From assembly GCA_019420275.1 (NCBI GenBank), contig JAHZHN010000031.1, positions 1 to 5,017 of the forward strand: a stretch of DNA of 5,017 bases. Direction: 5' to 3'. This DNA comes from Clostridiales bacterium (lineage in GTDB: Bacteria > Bacillota > Clostridia > Lachnospirales > Lachnospiraceae). A program made the position numbers and the translations under genes. Position 1 is the stretch's first letter. The number at the start of each line of letters is the position of its first letter. A model generated the notes under the pieces. That model had not been told where the DNA came from. It searched no databases and saw only the letters and a list, made by a program, of their open reading frames with translations. Below, piece by piece: positions 1 to 5,017 of this stretch.

Positions 1-75
1 GATTTTAATTCATCAAATATACCTTAACTTTAAACGAAACATGTCTATAATAATTTAACTTGTTGAAATTCTTTT

Positions 76-210
76 TTAATACTCTTCGTATACTGGAATA
101 TCTAATTCCATTTTCTGTATTTTATTAGATAAATATTGACAAGTTCCATCACCACATTTATGATAAAGCTTCAAAATAATGCTCCCTAAGGAAATGGTTG
201 ACCTGCTCAT
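76..210 (-). CDS. Possible small ORF, or out-of-frame continuation of the 158-418 gene
   Basis: From an ATG at 210 this frame is open for 44 codons to TAA at 78-76. The part beyond the upstream gene reads LYHKCGDGTCQYLSNKIQ and then KMELDIPVYEEY, a more protein-like composition than expected from AT-rich noncoding DNA. No ribosome binding site precedes the ATG, so an independent gene is unlikely. Removing one T from the TTT at 167-165 would join the upstream gene to this frame and give a continuous protein of about 114 residues. It could equally be chance. Confidence 0.25.
   Translation of the reverse strand: MSRSTISLGSIILKLYHKCGDGTCQYLSNKIQKMELDIPVYEEY
94..110. repeat. Small inverted repeat (6-bp arms), weak terminator-like on the plus strand
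   Basis: TGGAAT and ATTCCA flank a 5-nt loop. On the plus strand TTTT follows at 111-114, so it could weakly stop rightward transcription entering the window. The stem is short and AT-rich. For the leftward operon there is no U-run after the stem, and no convincing operon terminator is visible in 1-157. Confidence 0.2.
136..164 (+). promoter_or_regulatory. Near-consensus sigma-A promoter, antisense to the operon end
   Basis: TTGACA at 136-141 and TATGAT at 159-164 are separated by exactly 17 bp, matching 11 of 12 consensus bases at ideal spacing. It would start transcription near position 171 on the plus strand, reading back into the 158-418 gene. No convincing plus-strand gene follows; the only near ORF, ATG at 194, gives 25 codons. 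It could drive an antisense RNA or be chance in AT-rich DNA. Confidence 0.35.
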
Positions 211-418
211 AACTACAAAATTTCATTTGCTTTCCTGTGATATAATGGATTGCATCTTCCCAGTCCTTTAAGCTGTAATGATCAATCTCCATTCCGCATA
301 AAATCGGTTGAAGCCGATACGCGTATCTTTCATTATGCAAATCAGACAAATACATGGCACCAATACAAAAAGCAAGGTACTCCAGTAAGTCAGGAGCATA
401 TTTATTTGTATTTACCAT
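158..418 (-). CDS. Small ICE-associated protein of unknown function (86 residues)
   Basis: I do not recognise a named family. The sequence looks like a genuine folded cytoplasmic protein. It has an amphipathic N-terminal helix (PDLLEYLAFCIGAMYLSDL) and a central segment with paired Tyr residues (RYAYRLQP). A second helix, YSLKDWEDAIHYITGKQ, is followed by a C-terminal helix beginning SYEQVNHFLREHYF. There is no signal peptide, membrane segment or catalytic motif. It lies 81 nt after the large YodL protein on the same strand. I see no clear promoter or terminator in that gap, so it probably ends the same operon. The ATG at 418 is preferred to the GTG at 421 because of ribosome binding site spacing. 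The reading frame ends just as plausible coding sequence appears in the neighbouring frame, so it may be a truncated form of a longer protein. Function is unknown. Confidence 0.7.
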   Translation of the reverse strand: MVNTNKYAPDLLEYLAFCIGAMYLSDLHNERYAYRLQPILCGMEIDHYSLKDWEDAIHYITGKQMKFCSYEQVNHFLREHYFEALS

Positions 419-424
419 CACGAT

Positions 425-430
425 CCCCCT
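425..430 (-). promoter_or_regulatory. Non-canonical ribosome binding site AGGGGG choosing ATG 418 over GTG 421
   Basis: AGGGGG (in AAAGGGGGAT) lies 6 nt before the ATG at 418 but only 3 nt before the in-frame GTG at 421. The ATG is therefore the more likely start. The run of G departs from the AGGAGG used by the two genes upstream and may translate less efficiently. Confidence 0.5.
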
Positions 431-499
431 TTACGCTCTCATTCATCTATATCTCTTCCATTTTCTAATCCAATCTTAAAAATAGATATTCAAACAGAA

Positions 500-3190
500 C
501 TATGCTTTTACCAGTTCAACTCCTTTCGCTTTTTCATCTTTTCCCCGTTGCTTAGCAATGATTTCTTTATTGATTCTGATTCTTTCATGAATAGATTTCT
601 TTTCTGGTTGAGGAGATTTTAATTTCTCCTTTTCCGAATGGTGACTTCTATTTTCGCCCGAAATCGATTCCTGAACCGGTGTCAGAACCCTTTCTGGAGT
701 TCTTTCCTCCAAACTGCAGAACGCCTGCAAATAAGGGAGAACATGTTCCTGGATATCTGTAAGATCCATCATATATGCCTGGAAAGCCTCTTCGCCTTTT
801 CCTTTCTGATAATTCAGCCAGCTTTCATCATGTAATTTCATCTCGTTTTGATCTTTCAGTTGCTGAACAATCCCTCCAAGTCCTTCCCCAAGTGTTATTT
901 TACCTTTTAACTCCTTCATACGATCCTGATCAGGATAATAAATGGTCAGATACATTTGTACTGTCTGTTCCGGAATTCCAGATTTTTCATCCAGTCTCCC
1001 AGATAACTCTTCATCCATGGTAGCTATTTTTTGATCCAGTTCGGATAATTTTTGATATCCGGAAATCTGAAATTCTTTTGCATCACAGAAATTCACTCGG
1101 ACAACGGGAACTATCCCCTCCGGCAGTTCTGGTTCATAGCTTTTCATTCTTTTTAACAGTGCTTCCGCTTGAGCGGACTGCTCACATTCCTCTTCCACCA
1201 CATCCTTCAAGAACGGAATGTATTTATGAGCGTTTCCACATCGAAGTTCCAAGGCAACCGTTTCAATGGGATCCTCTGTTGGATCTGAATAATCCTGATA
1301 ATTATAATAATCAAATTCCTGTGCCAGCAAATCAAGTGCTGCAGCCAATTCTTTAGCAGTCATATGCTCTGGATAAAATGCTTCCTGTACTTCTTTTGGT
1401 GGATAATAGCGATACTCAGGAAAAGCAGCTCTGATTTTCTCCAATGCATCCTGAGCGGCTGGCATTGAAGCCATATATGCTACATGATCCAGATTATCCC
1501 CATGGATACTCTTCCCACTGATAATTGTTATTTCCGTTTCATCATAAAGCGAATTATCGGGATCCCGGTAAATAAATCCCATGCCATTTCCATAATAGTC
1601 CAAGGTCGGATCCTCTACGATTGCACGGTATCTTGAAAGGATTTCCTCAAGATCATCTCCCCGATACATCTTTGCCATATCATGATATTCATCGCATTCT
1701 GCAGCATAATATTCTAAATATGGCTCCTTTTTGGGTGGCATATTGTTCAGGACATTATCGATCATATTATAGTTTGCCTCTTCCAGTTCCTCTACTTTCG
1801 CTAAGGGTTTATATGCTTCTCCCGTTTTTCCTTCCCGTACATTCTCTAACAATATTTCATCAGCTATTGCAACCTTTTCCTGTAAAAGTTCATAATCCAT
1901 GGGAATCCGTTCTACTTCTGCCAATCCCTCATCACTTATAATCTGCTGTGCGACTTCCTCAATCGAAAGATCCAGATCATCAAAAATTCCTCCGTCCACC
2001 AATTGATATTGATGGTTATAAATGGAATAATCATAACCTTCGGTTCCCAGCTGAATGGCAAAATATTGTTCTCCGATCTGATAAGCTAATTCCTCCCTTT
2101 CCAAAGGCGCTTCTAATCGCAAAAAGCCGGGTAATTCCTGAAAACTGATACTATCTACAAAATAGGCTTTCACTGTTCCATTTTCGTTGAAAACTACCAC
2201 ATCACTGACAGACAGGGAATGTCCGGTAAAATCGACCGGATGGTTGGTATTAAATCTTTCATAAATAGATTCCAGTGTTTCCTCAGCCGACAGCCAATCC
2301 GTATATACTAGCTGATAATCTTCTCTTAACGCCTGATACCCATGTTTTTCCATGAAAGAACGGTTCATAAACTTATACTCTCTGCCAGGACTATCATCTG
2401 AAATCTGGTAGATTCCAAATCGATTCTCTTTTCCCAAAAGAAGCTTTGCTTCTCTTAAAGATTGAATCTGCGGATATTTTTTCATTTGATTCTCTAAGTC
2501 CCGAACAATTTCCAGTTCTGCCTTGTCCATCTGAAAATAATCTGCCCCCCTTTCAATCTCCATCCGTTCCTGCACCACAATCGGCATGGGATACGTAGTG
2601 ATCAGATAGATTCTTTCCCCGGCATCAAACATTTTTAAGGCGTCTTCTTTGTTTAGCACATCCATCGGCGGATAAAGCTCTCCCATTTCATAATCTTCTT
2701 CCTGCTCATTCATACGCTTCCATGCCTCTTTTTCAATTCCAAAAAGTCCACCATGGGCCTGGATCATTTCCCGACTGGCATATTCACCATGGGAACCATT
2801 AGGCTGCAGACAATAAATTTTTTCTCCTACCCGATGCAGATCCAACGCTTTTTCTTTACGAATCGGGAACATATCACCGGCATGATAGCCATATCCTCGC
2901 AGTTCTGCCAGCCCTACAGTTGAATCAGGATAGCTTTCCATTTCTTTTCTACAGTCCCATAAGGTATCTTCGATCTGCTGTTCATCTTCGGAATAAATTG
3001 CTGCAGAAAGCTTCCATACCATCTGCCTGATGCTGTCCTGGTCGCCGGTCATGGATGCATAATCCAGAAGAATATCTCTCTGCTCATCTGTAAATACAAT
3101 GTGTTCCAATTGCCCTGCCCGGCTGATTTGACTTTCTGTATATTCCCTGATTTTCTTTTCTTCCATTGTCATTTCTCTATTTAATGCCAT
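500..3190 (-). CDS. Large YodL/LPD-type polyvalent ICE protein (896 residues)
   Basis: This is an acidic protein with no signal peptide or membrane segment, so probably cytoplasmic. After an alpha-helical N-terminus (1-100) come two related short modules at about 106-160 and 172-228. Each has a K-E-x-A-L element and then G-E-[KR]-I-Y; the first resembles LPD28-type segments. A YodL domain follows at about 256-358, seen as RFGIYQI, DYQLVYTDWL, an IYERFN-NHPVDF-GHSLSVSDVVVF block, and YFVDS with ELPGFL. Residues about 361-422 resemble an LPD16-type segment (GYDYSIY and VDGGIFDD). The middle (about 485-690) is unrecognised. Residues about 689-825 resemble LPD25, with a glycine-rich LGEGLGGIVQQLK motif. 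The tail is basic, with SIHERI at 866-871. No catalytic motif is visible. Proteins of this kind are known from conjugative elements and phages and are proposed to protect incoming DNA or counter host defences; no activity can be assigned here. It is preceded by the sortase and followed 81 nt later by a small gene. Domain names are by eye and uncertain except YodL. Confidence 0.85.
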   Translation of the reverse strand: MALNREMTMEEKKIREYTESQISRAGQLEHIVFTDEQRDILLDYASMTGDQDSIRQMVWKLSAAIYSEDEQQIEDTLWDCRKEMESYPDSTVGLAELRGYGYHAGDMFPIRKEKALDLHRVGEKIYCLQPNGSHGEYASREMIQAHGGLFGIEKEAWKRMNEQEEDYEMGELYPPMDVLNKEDALKMFDAGERIYLITTYPMPIVVQERMEIERGADYFQMDKAELEIVRDLENQMKKYPQIQSLREAKLLLGKENRFGIYQISDDSPGREYKFMNRSFMEKHGYQALREDYQLVYTDWLSAEETLESIYERFNTNHPVDFTGHSLSVSDVVVFNENGTVKAYFVDSISFQELPGFLRLEAPLEREELAYQIGEQYFAIQLGTEGYDYSIYNHQYQLVDGGIFDDLDLSIEEVAQQIISDEGLAEVERIPMDYELLQEKVAIADEILLENVREGKTGEAYKPLAKVEELEEANYNMIDNVLNNMPPKKEPYLEYYAAECDEYHDMAKMYRGDDLEEILSRYRAIVEDPTLDYYGNGMGFIYRDPDNSLYDETEITIISGKSIHGDNLDHVAYMASMPAAQDALEKIRAAFPEYRYYPPKEVQEAFYPEHMTAKELAAALDLLAQEFDYYNYQDYSDPTEDPIETVALELRCGNAHKYIPFLKDVVEEECEQSAQAEALLKRMKSYEPELPEGIVPVVRVNFCDAKEFQISGYQKLSELDQKIATMDEELSGRLDEKSGIPEQTVQMYLTIYYPDQDRMKELKGKITLGEGLGGIVQQLKDQNEMKLHDESWLNYQKGKGEEAFQAYMMDLTDIQEHVLPYLQAFCSLEERTPERVLTPVQESISGENRSHHSEKEKLKSPQPEKKSIHERIRINKEIIAKQRGKDEKAKGVELVKA

Positions 3191-3198
3191 AGATGCTT

Positions 3199-3204
3199 CC
3201 TCCT
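3199..3204 (-). promoter_or_regulatory. Ribosome binding site AGGAGG adjoining the sortase stop codon
   Basis: AGGAGG begins immediately after the sortase TAA (3207-3205) and lies 8 nt before the ATG at 3190. The stop-to-start gap is only 14 nt. Ribosomes ending the sortase would cover this site, so translational coupling of the two genes is likely. The spacing also supports the first ATG over the internal ATGs at codons 7 and 9. Confidence 0.8.
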
Positions 3205-3969
3205 TTATTCATCAAGTCTCCTGGCAAGGACAATTAGTCTTCCGTTGCTGCTGGAATACTCACAGGTAGACAATGACAGCAACTCATCATCGGGTTCTAA
3301 TTTGACACCCGTGGAATATTGCTGATACTTTTCCATTTCTTTCAGATATTCCATCTGTTCCATTCTTGTTTCCTTGTGGAGATAATTGTAGTAATCTCTG
3401 CTCTGTTCGGCATTGGTTACAAACACGGCAGCTACCATATATTGGTATTTTTTACTTTTTATATAAAAAGTAATCCGGTTATGCTGCAGGAAAAAATCTT
3501 CTTTTTTATATCCATTCAGCTGTTTGAACATACTGCCATCTTTCATCTGGTGTCCGTAAATGATTACATGTTCTTCTTTTGCACTTAAATCATTCCGAAA
3601 GTCTACAAACAGGCATCCACAGATTGCTCGCTTCTTCAAAAAGTCATGCGAAAGATAAAACGAATTATCCGTTCCCTGAACGACCGGATAACTGATATCG
3701 GTTCCTTCAATCTTTAGCCAACCGATACACTCCGGATTAATCTGCAGTAAAGAAGAATAATCATAATCGTCTTTTGGAGCTATTGTATTTGTATTTCCCG
3801 GTTCGCCCAGGTCTGTTTCTTCTTCCCCACTGGGAAATGCGATTTCTTCCACCTGCTGATACTTTTCCTGACTTTCTTCTGACTGTCGATAATAATCCCA
3901 TAAACGTTTTCCACACAGCAGAATTACCAGAATAAACAGAATCAGAAAAAAACTCTCTATTTTCTTCAA
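3205..3969 (-). CDS. srtB: Class B sortase (membrane-anchored cysteine transpeptidase)
   Basis: The predicted 254-residue protein has one N-terminal membrane segment (about residues 6-19) preceded by Lys-Lys and no later one, so the catalytic domain should lie outside the membrane. A polar linker runs to about residue 70 and the sortase domain fills the rest. The catalytic His is His140 in IIYGHQMKDGSMF, the nucleophile is Cys236 in LSLSTCEYS, and the Arg is Arg244 in NGRLIVLARR. The long helical insert at about 188-216 (SRDYYNYLHKE onward) before the last strands is the class B signature. Length is normal for the class. Sortases cut a C-terminal sorting signal and attach the protein to the cell wall or to another subunit; the substrate here is not in the window. 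The start is TTG, chosen from the ribosome binding site 9 nt upstream. The stop TAA is followed directly by the next gene's ribosome binding site. On ICEs such sortases probably anchor surface proteins that aid mating contact; that role is inference. Confidence 0.93.
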   Translation of the reverse strand: MKKIESFFLILFILVILLCGKRLWDYYRQSEESQEKYQQVEEIAFPSGEEETDLGEPGNTNTIAPKDDYDYSSLLQINPECIGWLKIEGTDISYPVVQGTDNSFYLSHDFLKKRAICGCLFVDFRNDLSAKEEHVIIYGHQMKDGSMFKQLNGYKKEDFFLQHNRITFYIKSKKYQYMVAAVFVTNAEQSRDYYNYLHKETRMEQMEYLKEMEKYQQYSTGVKLEPDDELLSLSTCEYSSSNGRLIVLARRLDE

Positions 3970-3978
3970 CCATTGACT

Positions 3979-3984
3979 CCTCCT
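3979..3984 (-). promoter_or_regulatory. Ribosome binding site AGGAGG that sets the TTG start of the sortase
   Basis: A perfect AGGAGG lies 9 nt before the TTG at 3969 and 5 nt before an ATG at 3973-3971. The ATG is in a different frame and would give a short product with no recognisable features. The TTG frame gives a normal sortase N-terminus (basic residues, then a membrane segment), so TTG is taken as the start. Confidence 0.8.
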
Positions 3985-3992
3985 TTTGGGCT

Positions 3993-4022
3993 TCTGCCGA
4001 AAGTAAATGCACTTCCGACAGA
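3993..4022 (-). promoter_or_regulatory. 12-bp intergenic RNA hairpin upstream of the sortase ribosome binding site
   Basis: On the minus-strand transcript, 4022-4011 pairs with 4004-3993 without mismatch, giving a 12-bp stem and a 6-nt loop (4010-4005). Two of the pairs are U-G and G-U (4018-3997 and 4015-4000). On the opposite strand these positions would be C-A mismatches, so the fold suits only the transcribed strand. The stem ends 8 nt before the AGGAGG of the sortase gene. No U-run follows, so this is not an intrinsic terminator. A role in mRNA processing, in 3'-end protection of the helicase message, or in sortase translation is inference. Chance formation cannot be excluded without comparative data. 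Confidence 0.55.
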
Positions 4023-4058
4023 TTGCCCGGTATTCTTTTCACTACCTTCAGGTTCCAA

Positions 4059-4967
4059 TCACACCATACACACTTCTCTTTGTCGTCCTTTAGCTACATT
4101 CTCGGAAAGATGTTCTTCTCTGCTCTGTTTCATCGCACTAATCTTGTCATGAAGAGACGGTTCTTCTTTCTTTTGTTCCTCTTCTGTGTGTAATGCTGTC
4201 GCTGGTTTCTTTGCATCCATATTTAGAAGAGCATTCAGCTCAGATAAACGTTCCAGTTTATCCTTTAATTCTTCCTCTTTTGGAAATGGCTTCTTTACTT
4301 CTTCCTTCGCATGTGCCAGCTGTTCCTGTACGGTATCCAGTTTTTGTTCGGATTCTGCCAGTTTCTGCGGCAGCGCTTCCAACGCATTATTGATCCTGGT
4401 GATATTTCCCAGTTCGTCTGCACCAAGATGGACTGCAGATACCGATTCATTTTTCAGGGTAAGGACGTATTCTTTGCTCCAGGAATCAAATTTCACCCGC
4501 ATAGAAAACCCCTGGTACATTCCAACGTCCAGCTGTGAATCATAGAACGTGATCGATTTGCAGATGGAAAGCAGCATAGTTCCGGCCTCTTTTTTCTCAT
4601 AAAATACTTTTCCACCAATTTCCATCTGAAACTTTTCCGGATCGGATATCCTGTTTTCCTGATAGCATTGGATATCTGCCTGATATGCTTTGATCTGTTC
4701 CTCCAGTTTTGCAATCTGCTGCGGGAAATTCTGGGTGATATCATCTTCCAGACGGTACTGGTTGCTAACAAAATTGGATTTCAGGAGTTTCAGTTTGGAT
4801 ACTTCTACATCCAATGCCATCTTCTCTTTGATCGCAGGATTTCCGGCAGCCATAGCCTTTACTTCTGCATAAGACAGAGCGGTATCATCCACATCTTCGC
4901 AGCTCCGGACCGGTGATTTACTGGTCATAATCTGAGAAATAAACCTCTGCTTATTCTCAATTAACTG
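4059..4967 (-). CDS. Giant SNF2-type helicase/methylase-like ICE protein, 3' exon (C-terminal ~302 residues)
   Basis: This is the C-terminal end of the very large helicase/N-6 methylase-like protein found on many Firmicutes ICEs and some phages. I recognise it from the conserved stretch ENKQRFISQIM-TSKSPVRS followed by a D-D-x-A-L-S-Y-A-E-V-K-A motif and AAGNP-IKEKM. The catalytic helicase and methylase regions lie upstream and are not in the window. Numbered from the exon start at 4967, the protein has the conserved motif (about 4-45), a coiled coil rich in L/K/E/Q (about 53-105), a beta-rich segment (about 112-180), a second coiled coil (about 193-247) and a charged tail with SLHDKI near residue 271. 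The methionine at 4928 is not the real start: the family motif begins upstream of it, there is no ribosome binding site, and the frame runs back to the group II intron splice site. The coding sequence ends with TGA, 89 nt before the sortase gene. Full-length product requires intron splicing. Confidence 0.85.
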   Translation of the reverse strand, partial: QLIENKQRFISQIMTSKSPVRSCEDVDDTALSYAEVKAMAAGNPAIKEKMALDVEVSKLKLLKSNFVSNQYRLEDDITQNFPQQIAKLEEQIKAYQADIQCYQENRISDPEKFQMEIGGKVFYEKKEAGTMLLSICKSITFYDSQLDVGMYQGFSMRVKFDSWSKEYVLTLKNESVSAVHLGADELGNITRINNALEALPQKLAESEQKLDTVQEQLAHAKEEVKKPFPKEEELKDKLERLSELNALLNMDAKKPATALHTEEEQKKEEPSLHDKISAMKQSREEHLSENVAKGRQREVCMV

Positions 4968-5017
4968 GTCGAGTAGGTCAGCGGTATTACTACCGCTTTC
5001 CCCTCTAAGAACCGTGC
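4968..5017 (-). mobile_element. 3' end of a group II intron (domains V-VI), partial
   Basis: Read on the minus strand, the first bases are GCACGGTTC (5017-5009), which matches the 3' strand of group II intron domain V. A complete domain VI hairpin follows. Its lower stem pairs 5005-5003 with 4973-4971 and 5002-5000 with 4977-4975. Its upper stem pairs 4997-4991 with 4986-4980 and is closed by a GUAA (GNRA) tetraloop at 4990-4987. An unpaired A at 4974 lies between the two lower-stem helices, where the lariat branch point belongs, and is the seventh nucleotide from the inferred 3' end. The intron ends in AC at 4969-4968, fitting the AY rule. The rest of the intron, including any reverse transcriptase/maturase, lies beyond the window. 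Insertion inside a coding gene argues against class IIC introns, which normally insert after terminators. The exact splice base is inferred from the rule and from the exon reading frame. Confidence 0.9.

Noticed and set aside
63..94. Second plus-strand promoter, TTGAAA (63-68) with TATACT (89-94)
   Set aside because: The spacer is 20 bp, too long for normal sigma-A promoters.
1..157. Attachment site, tRNA gene or CRISPR repeats at the left edge
   Set aside because: I see no tRNA-like fold and no repeated units. Beyond the weak inverted repeat and the doubtful ORF tail, the stretch is AT-rich and uninformative.
1110..1130. LPEG sequence in the large protein as a sortase sorting signal
   Set aside because: It is internal (near residue 689) and lacks a following hydrophobic segment and basic tail. 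The protein also has no signal peptide.
638..2148. Several plus-strand frames of 65-106 codons opposite the large YodL gene
   Set aside because: Their compositions (rich in Pro, Leu, Ser, His, Phe) are typical antisense shadows of an acidic gene. They lack ribosome binding sites and any family motif.
3993..4022. Reading the hairpin as a rho-independent terminator
   Set aside because: It is followed by AAGCCCAAAAGGAGG rather than a U-run, and the sortase gene begins shortly after.
3761..4042. Minus-strand 93-residue frame overlapping the sortase start
   Set aside because: It lies in another frame across the sortase N-terminus, starts with GTG with no ribosome binding site, and its product is basic and low in structure. 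The sortase frame explains this DNA.
4186..4916. Plus-strand Ser/Phe/Cys-rich frames opposite the helicase exon
   Set aside because: These are antisense shadows of Lys/Glu-rich coiled-coil codons, with no start signals.

Overview
The window reads as part of the accessory or conjugation cargo of an integrative and conjugative element (ICE) from a gut-type Clostridia host, most likely Lachnospiraceae or a close relative. The support is moderate GC, strong AGGAGG ribosome binding sites, and a set of genes typical of Firmicutes ICEs: the end of a giant SNF2-type helicase/methylase protein, a class B sortase, and a large acidic multidomain 'polyvalent' protein with a YodL domain. All supported genes lie on the minus strand and are transcribed from right to left.

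Layout in transcription order. (1) 5017-4968: the last 50 nt of a group II intron, with the 3' strand of domain V, a complete domain VI with its bulged branch-point A, and a 3' splice site. (2) 4967-4059: the 3' exon of the interrupted giant helicase gene. Its reading frame resumes exactly at the splice site and continues to a TGA. (3) 4058-3970: a short intergenic region with a 12-bp RNA hairpin followed by a strong ribosome binding site. (4) 3969-3205: class B sortase with a TTG start and a His/Cys/Arg triad. (5) 3190-500: an 896-residue cytoplasmic protein with two copies of a short 'IY' module, a YodL domain, and an LPD25-like C-terminal region. Its ribosome binding site begins one base after the sortase stop codon. 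(6) 418-158: a small conserved-looking protein, possibly truncated by a one-base frameshift, since plausible coding sequence continues in the next frame to position 76. (7) 157-1: AT-rich sequence with a weak inverted repeat. A near-consensus promoter on the opposite strand (136-164) spans the end of gene 6.

Taken together, the helicase, sortase and polyvalent protein look like one operon for element transfer and establishment. The helicase and polyvalent protein would act on DNA or on host defences, and the sortase would anchor an element-encoded surface protein that is not in this window. Full-length helicase would require the intron to splice. The clearest unusual items are the intron in a conserved helicase motif, the hairpin ahead of the TTG-started sortase, and a similar S-[IL]-H-[ED]-[RK]-I tail on the two large cytoplasmic proteins. 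Family and domain names come from recognising motifs by eye; no database search was possible.
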